DNA from: Methyloceanibacter superfactus
GTDB lineage: Bacteria; Pseudomonadota; Alphaproteobacteria; Rhizobiales; Methyloligellaceae
NCBI RefSeq assembly: GCF_001723305.1
Contig: NZ_LPWF01000028.1
Coordinates: forward strand, 91,252-155,251
Direction of reading: 5' to 3'
DNA length: 64,000 nucleotides
Part shown: one piece after another, positions 51,934 through 62,437 of the stretch
Layout of the letters: each line of letters opens with the position of its first letter
How positions within the stretch are numbered: position 1 is the first letter of the stretch
Translations under genes and position numbers: made by a program
The notes under the pieces: model-generated
What the model was told of the DNA's origin: nothing
Seen by the model: the letters and a program-made list of their open reading frames with translations, nothing else
The model's database searches: none

Positions 51934-53535
51934 CTAGTGGGCCGGCACCAGCGACACTTCTTTCGGCCGCGTCATGAAGAACAGCACCGGCGTGATCGCC
52001 AGGGTGACGATGCCGATGAACCAGAACATGTCGTTGAAGGCGAGCATCTGCGCCTGGCGCGCGAGTTCTTGACCGATTAGCGGTCCGGATTCCGGCGAGA
52101 GCGGGTTCAGCCCGTGCTCCCACAGATAGGGCACGACGTTCTGGTTGTAGGGCGTGATGTGCGCGGTCAGCTCGGCGAAGTGGATATGCGCTTGCCGCAC
52201 GAAGAGCGAGCTGACGATGGCGATGCCGGCTGAGCCGCCGATACCGCGCATCAGGGAATAGATGCCCGACGCCTCGTCGTATTTGCCGGATGCGACGCTG
52301 GCGAAAGCGACGGCCGTGAGCGGCACGAAGAACAGGCCGGTGCCGACGCCGGCGACCATGTTCGGCGTGGCGATGCCCCAATAGTCCACATAGAGATTGA
52401 AATGGGCCATCAGCAGCGTGCCGACCGCGGTGAGGACGAGGCCCGACGCCACGAGCCAGCGCGCGTCGAAGATGCGGATGAGCAGGCCGCCGGTGATTGC
52501 CAGCGTGATGGCGCTGACGATGCCGCGCGGAATGAACAAGGTGCCGGCAACGTCAGCCGGATAGCCGAGCAGCCGCTGGCTGAACAGCGGCATGAGCGCC
52601 ATCACGCCGAACAGGCTGATGCCGTATAGGGTGATGGCGAGTGTGCCGGCGACGAAGTTGCGGTCCTTCAGCAGCGACAGGTCGATGATGTTGTCGGACT
52701 TGTTCCAGCCTCGCAGGAAGAAGGCGATGGTGGTGAACACGGTGATGATGGTGCCGACGACGATGACCTTGGAGTTGAACCAGTCGCGCATCTGACCCTG
52801 GTCGAGCACGAATTGCAGCGCGCCGACGGCGATCACGAGAAGCGCCATGCCGATCCAGTCGGTTCGGATGTCTTTGATGGCGCGCTGGGGCAGATAGCCC
52901 ACCGAGAGCAGCAGCGCCACCGCGCCGATGGGGATGTTGATGTAGAACACCATCCGCCAGGAATAGGTCTCGGTCAGATAGCCGCCGAGCGCCGGGCCGA
53001 TCACCGGCGCCACCATGATGCCGAGGCCGAAAATGGCAAGCGCCTGGCCGTGCTTCTCGCGTGGGAAGGCGTCGAGGAGGATGGCTTGGCTCAACGGCAC
53101 GAGCGGGGCGCCGAACACGCCTTGGGCCAGGCGGAAGAAGACGATGCTCTCCAGATTCCAGGCCATGCCGCAAGCCACCGACGACAAGATGAAGCCGGTG
53201 ATCGACAGCAGGAGCAGCCGTCTGCGCCCGAGCCAGTTGGAGAGATAGCCGGTGAGCGGCATCACTACGGCGGCGGCCACGATATAGGAGGTGAGCACCC
53301 AGGTGATCTGGTCGGGCGTCGCGCCGAAGGCTCCCAGCATATGGGGCATCGCCACGTTGACGATCGTGATGTCGAGGACTTCGAGGATCGCCGTCAGGAC
53401 CACCGCGATGACGAGCGGGATCGGCGGGCGATCGAACTCGGGACGCGGCGGTGGCGGCGGTGGCGGCGGTTGGCGCCGCTTGGGGGGAGGCTTGCCGCCT
53501 CTGCCTTTGGTGCCTGCCTCCGTCCGGCGGCTCAT
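51934..53535 (-). CDS. emrB: EmrB-type multidrug efflux transporter (MFS, DHA2)
   Basis: 533 residues, about 14 membrane helices. The first helix region has the family motif DITIVNVAMPHMLG, motif A reads GYLSNWLGRRRLLLL, and motif C lies in APVIGPALGGYLTETYSWRM. A Pro-rich N-terminal stretch comes first. With the adjacent EmrA-like protein it should export hydrophobic compounds across both membranes together with an outer-membrane channel, which is not encoded nearby. The ATG overlaps the emrA stop. Confidence 0.93.
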   Translation of the reverse strand: MSRRTEAGTKGRGGKPPPKRRQPPPPPPPPRPEFDRPPIPLVIAVVLTAILEVLDITIVNVAMPHMLGAFGATPDQITWVLTSYIVAAAVVMPLTGYLSNWLGRRRLLLLSITGFILSSVACGMAWNLESIVFFRLAQGVFGAPLVPLSQAILLDAFPREKHGQALAIFGLGIMVAPVIGPALGGYLTETYSWRMVFYINIPIGAVALLLSVGYLPQRAIKDIRTDWIGMALLVIAVGALQFVLDQGQMRDWFNSKVIVVGTIITVFTTIAFFLRGWNKSDNIIDLSLLKDRNFVAGTLAITLYGISLFGVMALMPLFSQRLLGYPADVAGTLFIPRGIVSAITLAITGGLLIRIFDARWLVASGLVLTAVGTLLMAHFNLYVDYWGIATPNMVAGVGTGLFFVPLTAVAFASVASGKYDEASGIYSLMRGIGGSAGIAIVSSLFVRQAHIHFAELTAHITPYNQNVVPYLWEHGLNPLSPESGPLIGQELARQAQMLAFNDMFWFIGIVTLAITPVLFFMTRPKEVSLVPAH

Positions 53536-54573
53536 TTCCCGCCTTCGGTGGTGTCGATGGTCACATCGGCGCTGGCGCCGACGCGCAACGGCTTATCGGG
53601 GTTAGGCGCGCTGGTGATCTTGATGCGTACTGGAAAGCGCTGGGTGACCTTGACCCAGTTGCCGGTCGCGTTCTCCGGCGGCAGCACGGAGAACATGGCG
53701 CCGGACCCGGCGCTGATGCTCTCGACGACGCCTCGAGGGTGACGCCGGAATACATGTCGAGGCTGATGGTGGCGGGCTGACCCGGCTTGATGCGGCCGAG
53801 GTCGGTCTCCTTGAAATTGGCATCGACCCACCAGGGACCGTCCTCGATGATGGAGAAGGCGGGCGTGCCGGCCTGGATGACGGCGCCCGGGCGCAGGCGG
53901 ACATTGGACAGCCAGCCGCTGCCCGGCGCGGTGACGTGGGTCTTCACCCGATCGTTGGTCGCCTTGTCGAGCTGAGCGGAGGCGGCGCGGAGCTTCACGG
54001 TGGGGGTGGTTACCACCAGATCCTCGTCCTGGGCCTTGCTGAAGGCGGCCGCGGCGGCGTCATAGGCGTCCATGGCGTCGTGCCAGCCCTTCAGGCGTCG
54101 GTCACTTGGGACGAGGGCGGCTCGTCGGGCTTCTGCTGATCCTTGGCATCGCGATATTTGGCGATGGCGTCCCCGAGGGCGGCACGGGCCGTCTCGAGTT
54201 CGGCCGCGGCGGCCTTTAAATTGTCGGCGGCGGTGCCGGCGGCGTTGGCCGCGGCATCGAATTGAGCCCGGGCGTTGCGTAAGGCCGCCTCGTAGGGCGT
54301 CGGGTCGAGGTCGAACAGCGGATCGCCCATGGCGACCTTGTCGTCGTCCTGGACATAGACATGGGCCACGGCGCCGGAAATTTGCGGCGCCACGCGCACC
54401 ACGTCGGTGCCGGTATAGGCGTTGTCGGTCGAGGGATAGAGCTCGGCATAGCGCCAATAGCCCAGCACGCCGATGACCGTGATCGTCAGCAGGACGAAGA
54501 GGGCGATCCAGCGGCCCTTGGCCGAAGCGGATTTGGCGGGCGTCTGCGCGGCAGTCGAAGCGTCCTGATTCAC
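53532..54573 (-). CDS. emrA: EmrA/HlyD-type membrane fusion protein (frameshifted)
   Basis: About 345 residues. One N-terminal helix (ALFVLLTITVIGVLGYWRYA) is followed by the lipoyl half STDNAYTGTDVVRVAPQISG and VYVQDDDKVAMGDPLFDLDP, a coiled coil, then APGSGWLSNVRLRPGAVIQA and, after another shift, MFSVLPPENATGNWVKVTQR. Shifts lie near 54095 and 53735. It links the EmrB pump to the outer membrane. The TGA overlaps the emrB ATG (ATGA). Confidence 0.9.
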
Positions 54574-54929
54574 GTCTCTATCTACCTCGGTCGCAGCTAA
54601 GGGAAAGGGGTGGGGGAAGTCTCAACACCAGCAAATCAAGGTGAAGCACGGCAGAATAATGACGAGGCTTAAACCGCTTGGGCGCGGCCCGCAAGAAGTC
54701 CTTGGCTTTCAGCCCTGAAGCCAGTTTTCTGGCCGTCGCTAACCACGTGCGGCTCCAGCAAAAAGCGTGCTTCGACCATTAGAGCCGGCCAAATCCTTAT
54801 CACGTTCCGTTTCATCTTGGCCTCCACCCGGTACGACTTGCGTTCCTGTTTGGAAGGGGCGCAGATTGGGGTTGGAGAGCGCTGGGCGAAGCTCAACAGC
54901 ACGACGACACCGGCGCGGGGGGAGGGAAA
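54574..54929. other. Intergenic region between emrA and a membrane protein gene
   Basis: 356 bases shared by two divergent genes. No convincing frame, repeat, RNA fold or regulator gene was seen; the emrAB promoter and that of the membrane protein must lie here. There is no obvious operator palindrome. Confidence 0.5.
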
Positions 54930-55487
54930 ATGAGCACATCGACCTATATCGCGCGGCTGATCGGCCCGCTGTTCCTGATCATGGGGCTCGGCATGGTGGT
55001 CGAAGGCGACACCGTGCGGGCGCTGTCGCAAGAGTTCCTGAGCAATCTGTCGCTGATCTATCTCGCCGGCATGCTGGCGCTGGTGGCGGGCTTGGCCATC
55101 GTCAACGCCCATAATCTCTGGGTGGCCGACTGGCGGGTCCTCATCACCCTGCTCGGCTGGCTGTCGATCGCCGGCGGCATCTTCCGGCTGCTGTTTCCCG
55201 GCAAGGTGCAAGCGCTCGGCACCGGACTGGTGGCCAGTCCGGCCGCCATGATCATGGGCGGGATCATCGTGCTGACGATGGGCGCGATCCTGTCCTTCGT
55301 CGGCTACGAGCATTTGTGGCAGAGGGATACGGCGAAAGCCCCGGCCAAAACTCCGGCCAAGAGCGCGGACAAGAGCGCGGACAAGACCGCAGCCAAGCCA
55401 GCGGCCAAGAGCGCCGGCGCGCGCAAGGCCGTGCGCAAGACGACGGCGTCGGCGCGTAAGACCGCCAGCCCGCGCAAGCGCTCGTGA
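54930..55487 (+). CDS. Four-helix membrane protein with Lys/Ala-rich tail
   Basis: 185 residues. Four hydrophobic helices (IGPLFLIMGLGMVVEG, LIYLAGMLALVAGLAIVNA, WRVLITLLGWLSIAGGIFRL, MIMGGIIVLTMGAILSFVG) are followed by about 60 residues of KAPAKTPAKSADKSADKTAA-type sequence and a basic end (ARKTASPRKRS). The tail is like histone H1 or bacterial H1-like proteins and could bind DNA or acidic lipid. No family is known to me. Start: GGGGAGGG before the ATG. Confidence 0.75.
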   Translation: MSTSTYIARLIGPLFLIMGLGMVVEGDTVRALSQEFLSNLSLIYLAGMLALVAGLAIVNAHNLWVADWRVLITLLGWLSIAGGIFRLLFPGKVQALGTGLVASPAAMIMGGIIVLTMGAILSFVGYEHLWQRDTAKAPAKTPAKSADKSADKTAAKPAAKSAGARKAVRKTTASARKTASPRKRS

Positions 55488-55543
55488 GAAAAGCCCCGGC
55501 TGGGCCTTATCACCGCGCCCGCCCGGGTCTACATTGGATGTGT

Positions 55544-55662
55544 TCCGAGGGGAGCCCCTGGCAGGGGCTGAGAGTCCGTTGTCTCTTTTCGCGATTTTTC
55601 GCAAACGAGGCCGGTGCGGAGACCCTTCGAACCTGATCCGGGTTATGCCGGCGAAGGGACAG
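55544..55662 (+). promoter_or_regulatory. TPP riboswitch (THI box)
   Basis: GAGGGGAGCCCC, then AGGGGCTGAGAG, then GACCCTTCGAACCTGATCCG and TATGCCGGCGAAGGGAC match the conserved pyrophosphate- and pyrimidine-sensing helices. It lies about 75 bases before thiC. When thiamine pyrophosphate is abundant it should fold and lower thiC expression, in proteobacteria most often by hiding the ribosome binding site. Confidence 0.95.
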
Positions 55663-55736
55663 GAACTTCCTGAATTCCCAACGCTTGGTCATCTGGAACC
55701 AATCGGTGCGCCGTATGCGCCATGGAGGCCGAGACC

Positions 55737-57645
<1,909 letters not shown>

Positions 57646-57742
57646 GCCTTGCACCGGACTTCCCGTGCTACCCATCCTCCCTTGGCAAACCCCAGGTTGC
57701 GGCGTCTCCCTACCTTACCCATAATCTGCCCCGGGGGCGGCT

Positions 57743-57760
57743 CTCGGCTCGAGGGCCGAG
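57743..57760 (+). promoter_or_regulatory. Hairpin directly before the TIR-TPR start
   Basis: CTCGGC and GCCGAG pair around TCGAGG, ending six bases before the ATG and covering the only Shine-Dalgarno-like GAG. It could mask translation initiation. Its importance is unknown. Confidence 0.35.
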
Positions 57761-57766
57761 GCAGTT

Positions 57767-60125
57767 ATGGTAGAGACCGACGCCCGCAAGTACCGGGCCT
57801 TCATCTCCTACAGCCACGCTGATACGAGCTGGGCCAAATGGCTGCACCGCCGGCTCGAAGGCTTCCGTATCGACAAGGACCTTCAGGGCCGCGAAACGCC
57901 GACAGGGTGCATCCCTCAAAGCCTTCGCCCCATCTTCCGCGACCGCGACGACTTTACGGCGGGTCACACGCTGACCGACCAGACGCTGGCCGCGCTGGAT
58001 GCGTCCCATGCTCTCATCGTGATCTGCTCGCCCGCGGCGGCGAAGAGCCGCTACGTCACCGAGGAGATCCGCCTCTTCAAGTCGCGCCATCCCGACCGCC
58101 CAGTGATCCCCCTGATCGTGGACGGCAAACCGGGCGATGCCGATCTGGAATGCTTTCCGCCGTCGCTGAGGTTCAAGCTCGATGCAGATGGAGGGATTTC
58201 CGACGAGCCGCTCGAGGTGCTGGCGGCGGACGCGCGGGAGGAAGGCGACGGCAAGAACCTCGCCGTGGCCAAGGTGGTGGCCGGTCTCCTCGCCGTGTCC
58301 TCGGACGAGGTGTTCCGCCGCGCGAGCGCGAACGTCGCCGCCAGGGCCGAATTCGCAACGGCATCGCCGGGGCCATTGCCGCGCTTGTTCTCATCGGCAG
58401 CTTTTTCGGCTGGCAGGCTCAGCAAAGCCAGCAAAGGCTGAGCGAGATCGAGGCGCTGGTCGCCCGATACAGTTTCGTCGGCACCGCCGAAGCGGCCGTT
58501 CCCGGAGCCAAGCAGAGCCTGACCGATGCCATTACCTCGATCGCTGAAGGTGCTGCCCGCGATCCCCGCTACGCCAAGGCGCTCGACCTTCTGAAGGCGG
58601 GCAAGCCCGAGGAGGCCGAACCGCTTCTGGCGGCGGTCGCCGAGGACAAGAAAAAGGCGGCGGCAACGCAAAACAAGGCGGCGGCGGAGGCGTACCGAAA
58701 CCTCGCGGCCATCGCGGCCATCTCAGAGACGCAAAAAGCGCGAACCTATTACGCCGAGGCCGCCGCACTCGATCCGGACAACGTCGAAGGCACTTATTAC
58801 CACGGCTGGTTCCAGCTCCAGGCGGGATCTCTCAGCGATGCGGAAGCAGCCTTTCAGCGTATCGTTGGCAACGCCGAACAGGGAAACGAGATATGGCGTT
58901 TTTGGTCTCGCATTGGAATCGGCGATATCCATCAGGACCGCGGTGACCTGGCGGCGGCTTTGGACGAATACCGCGCCGCCAGCGAGATGGCCAAACCCAT
59001 GGCCGAGGCGGATCCCGAATGGCAGCGCGGTCTCGCCATCGTCTATGGGGCGATCGGCGACATCCTGATGCGGCAGGGCCAGTTTGCCGATGCGCTGACC
59101 TACTACCGTGACAAGACCGAGATTGCTTACCGCATTGTCGAAGCCGACCAGGAGAGCGTGTTGGCCCAAAACGACCTTGCCGTGGCCGTTCTCCAGCTCG
59201 GAAAGGCGCTGGAGCTACAAGACAAGCGAGAGGAAGCGCTAAAGGCCTACCAGGCCAGCGTCGCCCTTTTTCAACGCTTGATCACAGTCGACCCCGAGAA
59301 TGTCCATTGGCAACAAAGCCTCTCCGCGCCTCCAGCACCGTCGGCGACACGATGGCGATGCTGGGCAGGCTCGACGATGCGATGCTCGCCTACCGGCTTG
59401 ACCTCGTCATCTCCGAACGTTTGGCCGAGGCCGACCCCGACAATGCCAAGCTCCGGCATAGTCTTTATGTGTCACGCCAGAAAATTGGCGAGTTGCGCAT
59501 GCGGCAAGGCGATCTCGACGAGGCGCTAACCGCATTCCGAGAGGGCTTGGCTGTCGCCGAAAACTTGGCGGAAGCCGATCCGCACAACGCGGATTGGCAA
59601 CGGTCGCTTTCCGACTCATTCAACTCCATAGGCGAAGCCTTGATGGCGCAAGGCAAGCTCGGCGATGCTCTCGAATATTTCCACAAGGGATTGGCCGTCT
59701 CGGATCGCTTGGCCGAGGCGCATCCAAACCATCCGGACGCGCAAGCTGGTCTGGCAACCAGCCATGCCAATATCGGGCTGGTCTTGATGCTGCGCGGTGA
59801 AGCAGCAAGCGCTCGACAGTCACTCCGGGAGGCGCGCCTGGTCGTCGTGCGGCTGAAGGACCAAGGGACCGATGTCACTTCCATCCTCGAGTTGTACGAA
59901 GCCGCTTTGAGCAAGCTCGAGGCGGTCGCCATGTCTCTCGAAGAGAAGGACGCGGGGGCCGCGGGCGATGCCTTGCAGCAGGCACGCGATCTCTTTGCGA
60001 AAATCAAGGAGCTGTCTCCCGGCGACGACGCGTTTCTCGCTCGGCTCGACGCCGCGATCGTGAATTTGCGGAAGACGATTGCCGCGGAACCGGATGTGGC
60101 AGATCCAACCCCGTCCGCCGATTAG
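57767..60125 (+). CDS. TIR domain, membrane helix and TPR protein (frameshifted)
   Basis: About 786 residues. The TIR domain (residues 1-185) starts YRAFISYSHADTSWAKWLHR, has the RDRDDF loop and VICSPAAAKSR followed by YVTEEIRLF, whose Glu sits where NAD-cleaving TIR domains have their catalytic residue. After a shift near 58335 comes one membrane helix (GIAGAIAALVLIGSFFGW), then a basic and coiled segment and about eight TPR repeats (GDILMRQGQFADALTYY, GEALMAQGKLGDALEYF). A second shift lies near 59325. The domain order suggests a cytosolic TIR enzyme tied to a membrane and a TPR sensor on the other side or, if inverted, the reverse. It lies 48 bases upstream of another TIR gene. Confidence 0.85.
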
Positions 60126-60173
60126 CACCTGTCAGTAGCACCGTCAGGCGCTGGCTTTCCGCGGGAAGCGCAT

Positions 60174-61291
60174 ATGGCCGATGGTCTGTCTCTCGGATAT
60201 TGTTGCAAGCGCTCTCGGTCGGTCAGGCGCGCCGGCCCGATGTCACGGGGGTTGGCTTTCGGGATGACGTTCAAACTGCTCGATAAGATCGATGTCGCGG
60301 ATGGCGCCACGACGCGGCGCATTGCGCTCTATGAGGGCGACTTGACCGCGCTGCCTCCGGAACAGCGCGCCGACATCTTGATCGTCTCGGCCTTTCCCGA
60401 CGACTACTCGCCCAAGACCACGACCCTGATCGGCGCTTTGCAGGGGCGCGGGCTCTCGGTCGCGGAGCTCGCCGCGAACAAGCTGTACGACTTGCGGGCC
60501 ACGAGCGCGTTCTGGCTGTCTCGCCCGCTCGGGCCCGCCTTCGACGGCATGAATATCGGACAGGTCGCCTGCTTCGAAACGCATGAGCTCGGCGCGCCGC
60601 CGGCGGTCGTCGGCGATCTGTTTCGCGGCCTGTTTCCCTTTCTCGACGATCGCAAGAGCCAGACCGTGGCGATGCCGGTCTTGGCAACGGGAAATCAAGG
60701 CTGGCCTCCCGACGTCATGCTGCGGTCCATCTTGGATGCGGCGTCGAACTGGCTGGCGCGGGGCCTCGCCATCAGCGAGCTGAAAATCGTCGAGTCCCGG
60801 CCCGATCGTGCCGCGGAGCTGGCGGCGGCGATGGCGGACTTCAAGGCCAAGAGCGCCGCCAATGTGGTCCAGGAGCCTGAGGCGGCCTCCTTCGATGTGT
60901 TCCTCAGCTTCGCCAAGGCCGACGCCGAGGCGGCGGACTGTGCGAAGGCCGCGCTGCAAACCCGGGCCGATGCCAAGCGAGTCTTCGATTACCGCATTGC
61001 CATCGACAAGGGCAAAAGCTGGCAGGAAGAACTGGACCGCGCCATCAGCTCGTCGCGCTCCGTGGTGACCATTCTCAGTCCGAATTATTTCGCGTCGCCG
61101 GAGTGCGCGAAGAGCTGATGCAGGCGAGGCTGCGGAACAAGCGCGCCGACCGCCCGGTGCTGTTCCCGATATATTGGCGCGATTGGGGCCGGGAACTCGA
61201 TCTTTGGCTGCAGCTCGTGAATTACGCGGATTGCCGGGAGAGAGACTATCAGTCGTTGACGTCGACACTGAACACGCTGGCCCTCGACTAG
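60174..61291 (+). CDS. Macro-like and TIR domain protein (frameshifted)
   Basis: About 370 residues. The N-terminal 220 residues have the outline of an ADP-ribose-binding macro-type domain: LYEGDLTALPPEQRADILIV near the start and VAMPVLATGNQGWPPDVMLR, the Gly-rich phosphate loop, later. A TIR domain follows (FDVFLSFAKADAEAADCAKA, then TILSPNYFASPEC). A shift at about 61108 divides it from REELMQARLRNKRADRPVLF, which contains the expected catalytic Glu. The true start may be a later ATG (MTFKLLDKIDVADG, 60264); the first 30 residues look non-coding. The macro assignment is by motif and is not certain. Confidence 0.75.
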
Positions 61292-61317
61292 TTGCTCACG
61301 AGGCAGAGGCCGCCCGC

Positions 61318-61875
61318 TCAGAACACAAGCCAAAACAGCCAGCACGCGAGCGCGAAGAGACCAGCGAGAATCGCCAAAGCCGCGCCCAGAACAGACATGC
61401 TGATGGCGAGACCGATCGCTGCATAGAGCAAATAGACGATCACGCGCTTCGCGGTGATGAGCGGATTGGAGAACGTGTTGTGCCGGTCGACGAAGAGGCC
61501 GATGCCGTACAGGATGGCGACCCAACCCAAGGCGACGAAATAGCCGTTATAGGCATCGCCCGGCTTGTCGCCCCACACCCAGAACATCACGCCGAGCGCG
61601 CCGGACGCAAGGCTCGCGAGAATGTTGACCCAAACGCCGGCGTTCGACGCCGGTTCATCGGCCGGTTCTTGCAGTTTCGTTTGAAGGTCGTAGAGGCCAC
61701 GCTTGTATGAATCGCAGAGCACGTGATGCGCTTCGTTCAATCGCTTGAACGCCTCGGCATCACCCCCCGGCAGGTCCGGATGAAGTTCCTTGGCGCGCTG
61801 GCGGTAGGCGTTGGAAATCTCCGCAGCGCCGGCGCCTTTGGCAACGCCCAAGACCTCGTAATATGTTTGCGGCAT
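61318..61875 (-). CDS. J-domain membrane protein
   Basis: 185 residues from MPQTYYEVLGVAKGAGAAEI; the frame is open to an earlier ATG at 61968. The J domain (residues 1-70) has the HPD motif in RAKELHPDLPGG needed to stimulate a DnaK ATPase. Four membrane helices follow (WVNILASLASGALGVMFWVW, YFVALGWVAILYGIGLFV, VIVYLLYAAIGLAISM, LAILAGLFALACWLFWLV). It recruits Hsp70 to the membrane. It converges on the TIR gene with only 26 bases between. Confidence 0.85.
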   Translation of the reverse strand: MPQTYYEVLGVAKGAGAAEISNAYRQRAKELHPDLPGGDAEAFKRLNEAHHVLCDSYKRGLYDLQTKLQEPADEPASNAGVWVNILASLASGALGVMFWVWGDKPGDAYNGYFVALGWVAILYGIGLFVDRHNTFSNPLITAKRVIVYLLYAAIGLAISMSVLGAALAILAGLFALACWLFWLVF

Positions 61876-62101
61876 GGTCGGTGAACCGGAAGACCCTCGC
61901 AAAACAGCATAGCGATCGACGGCCGGGCTGTCAGGATCGGCGCGAGCGATTCCGGTCGCGTCCGTCATCCCCGCCCGGGGAATGCCTCTACGACGCGGCT
62001 ACCCCAGGATGCGCGCCGCGCATTGCTCGGCGAAATAGGGGGGCCATGGTGAGCTTCCCCGGATCGATGGGGCGGAGAAGAGGATACGAGGAGGGGCGGC
62101 T

Positions 62102-62359
62102 TTAGTCCGCGCGGGGCTTCAGCCAATAGCCGAAGGCGGCGCTGGCGATCATCGGGAACAGGCCGAGGCTCCGGGCCGCCTTGTCCAGCCTGAGCTTGCT
62201 GATCATGAAGCCGACCCCGGCGGCGACGGCAACGGCAGCCAAGGGATTGCGCAGGGTGCTGGCTTCGATCTGAGACAAGGTCTCGGCGACGAAGGGCTCC
62301 GCGCCGTGGCGGCTGGCGCCGGCTCGCGGGGCATTGGGGCGTTGGGTGGCCGTCGTCAT
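62102..62359 (-). CDS. Small membrane-associated protein, 85 residues
   Basis: The N-terminal half is polar and disordered-like (TATQRPNAPRAGASRHGAEP), then one hydrophobic segment with glycines (NPLAAVAVAAGVGFMISKLR) and a second (LGLFPMIASAAFGYWLKP). It resembles in layout the YqjD/ElaB (DUF883) tail-anchored proteins, which tie ribosomes or other factors to the membrane, but the match is only general. Confidence 0.65.
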   Translation of the reverse strand: MTTATQRPNAPRAGASRHGAEPFVAETLSQIEASTLRNPLAAVAVAAGVGFMISKLRLDKAARSLGLFPMIASAAFGYWLKPRAD

Positions 62360-62437
62360 GGAAGGTCCTCACGAACATCAGCTGGCGTTATCGAAACAAC
62401 GCTGCTCGTGCCCTTGCGTTCCCTGAACGGGGGCGGA

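Noticed and set aside
55370..55400. AAGAGCGCGGAC tandem copy in the histone-like tail as an insertion
   Set aside because: Short repeats are expected when coding a Lys/Ala/Asp repeat tail, and the frame is kept.
57767..61291. TIR cassette as a classical Thoeris system
   Set aside because: No SIR2-SLOG ThsA gene or separate stand-alone TIR gene was seen; only a more general TIR/macro relation can be proposed.
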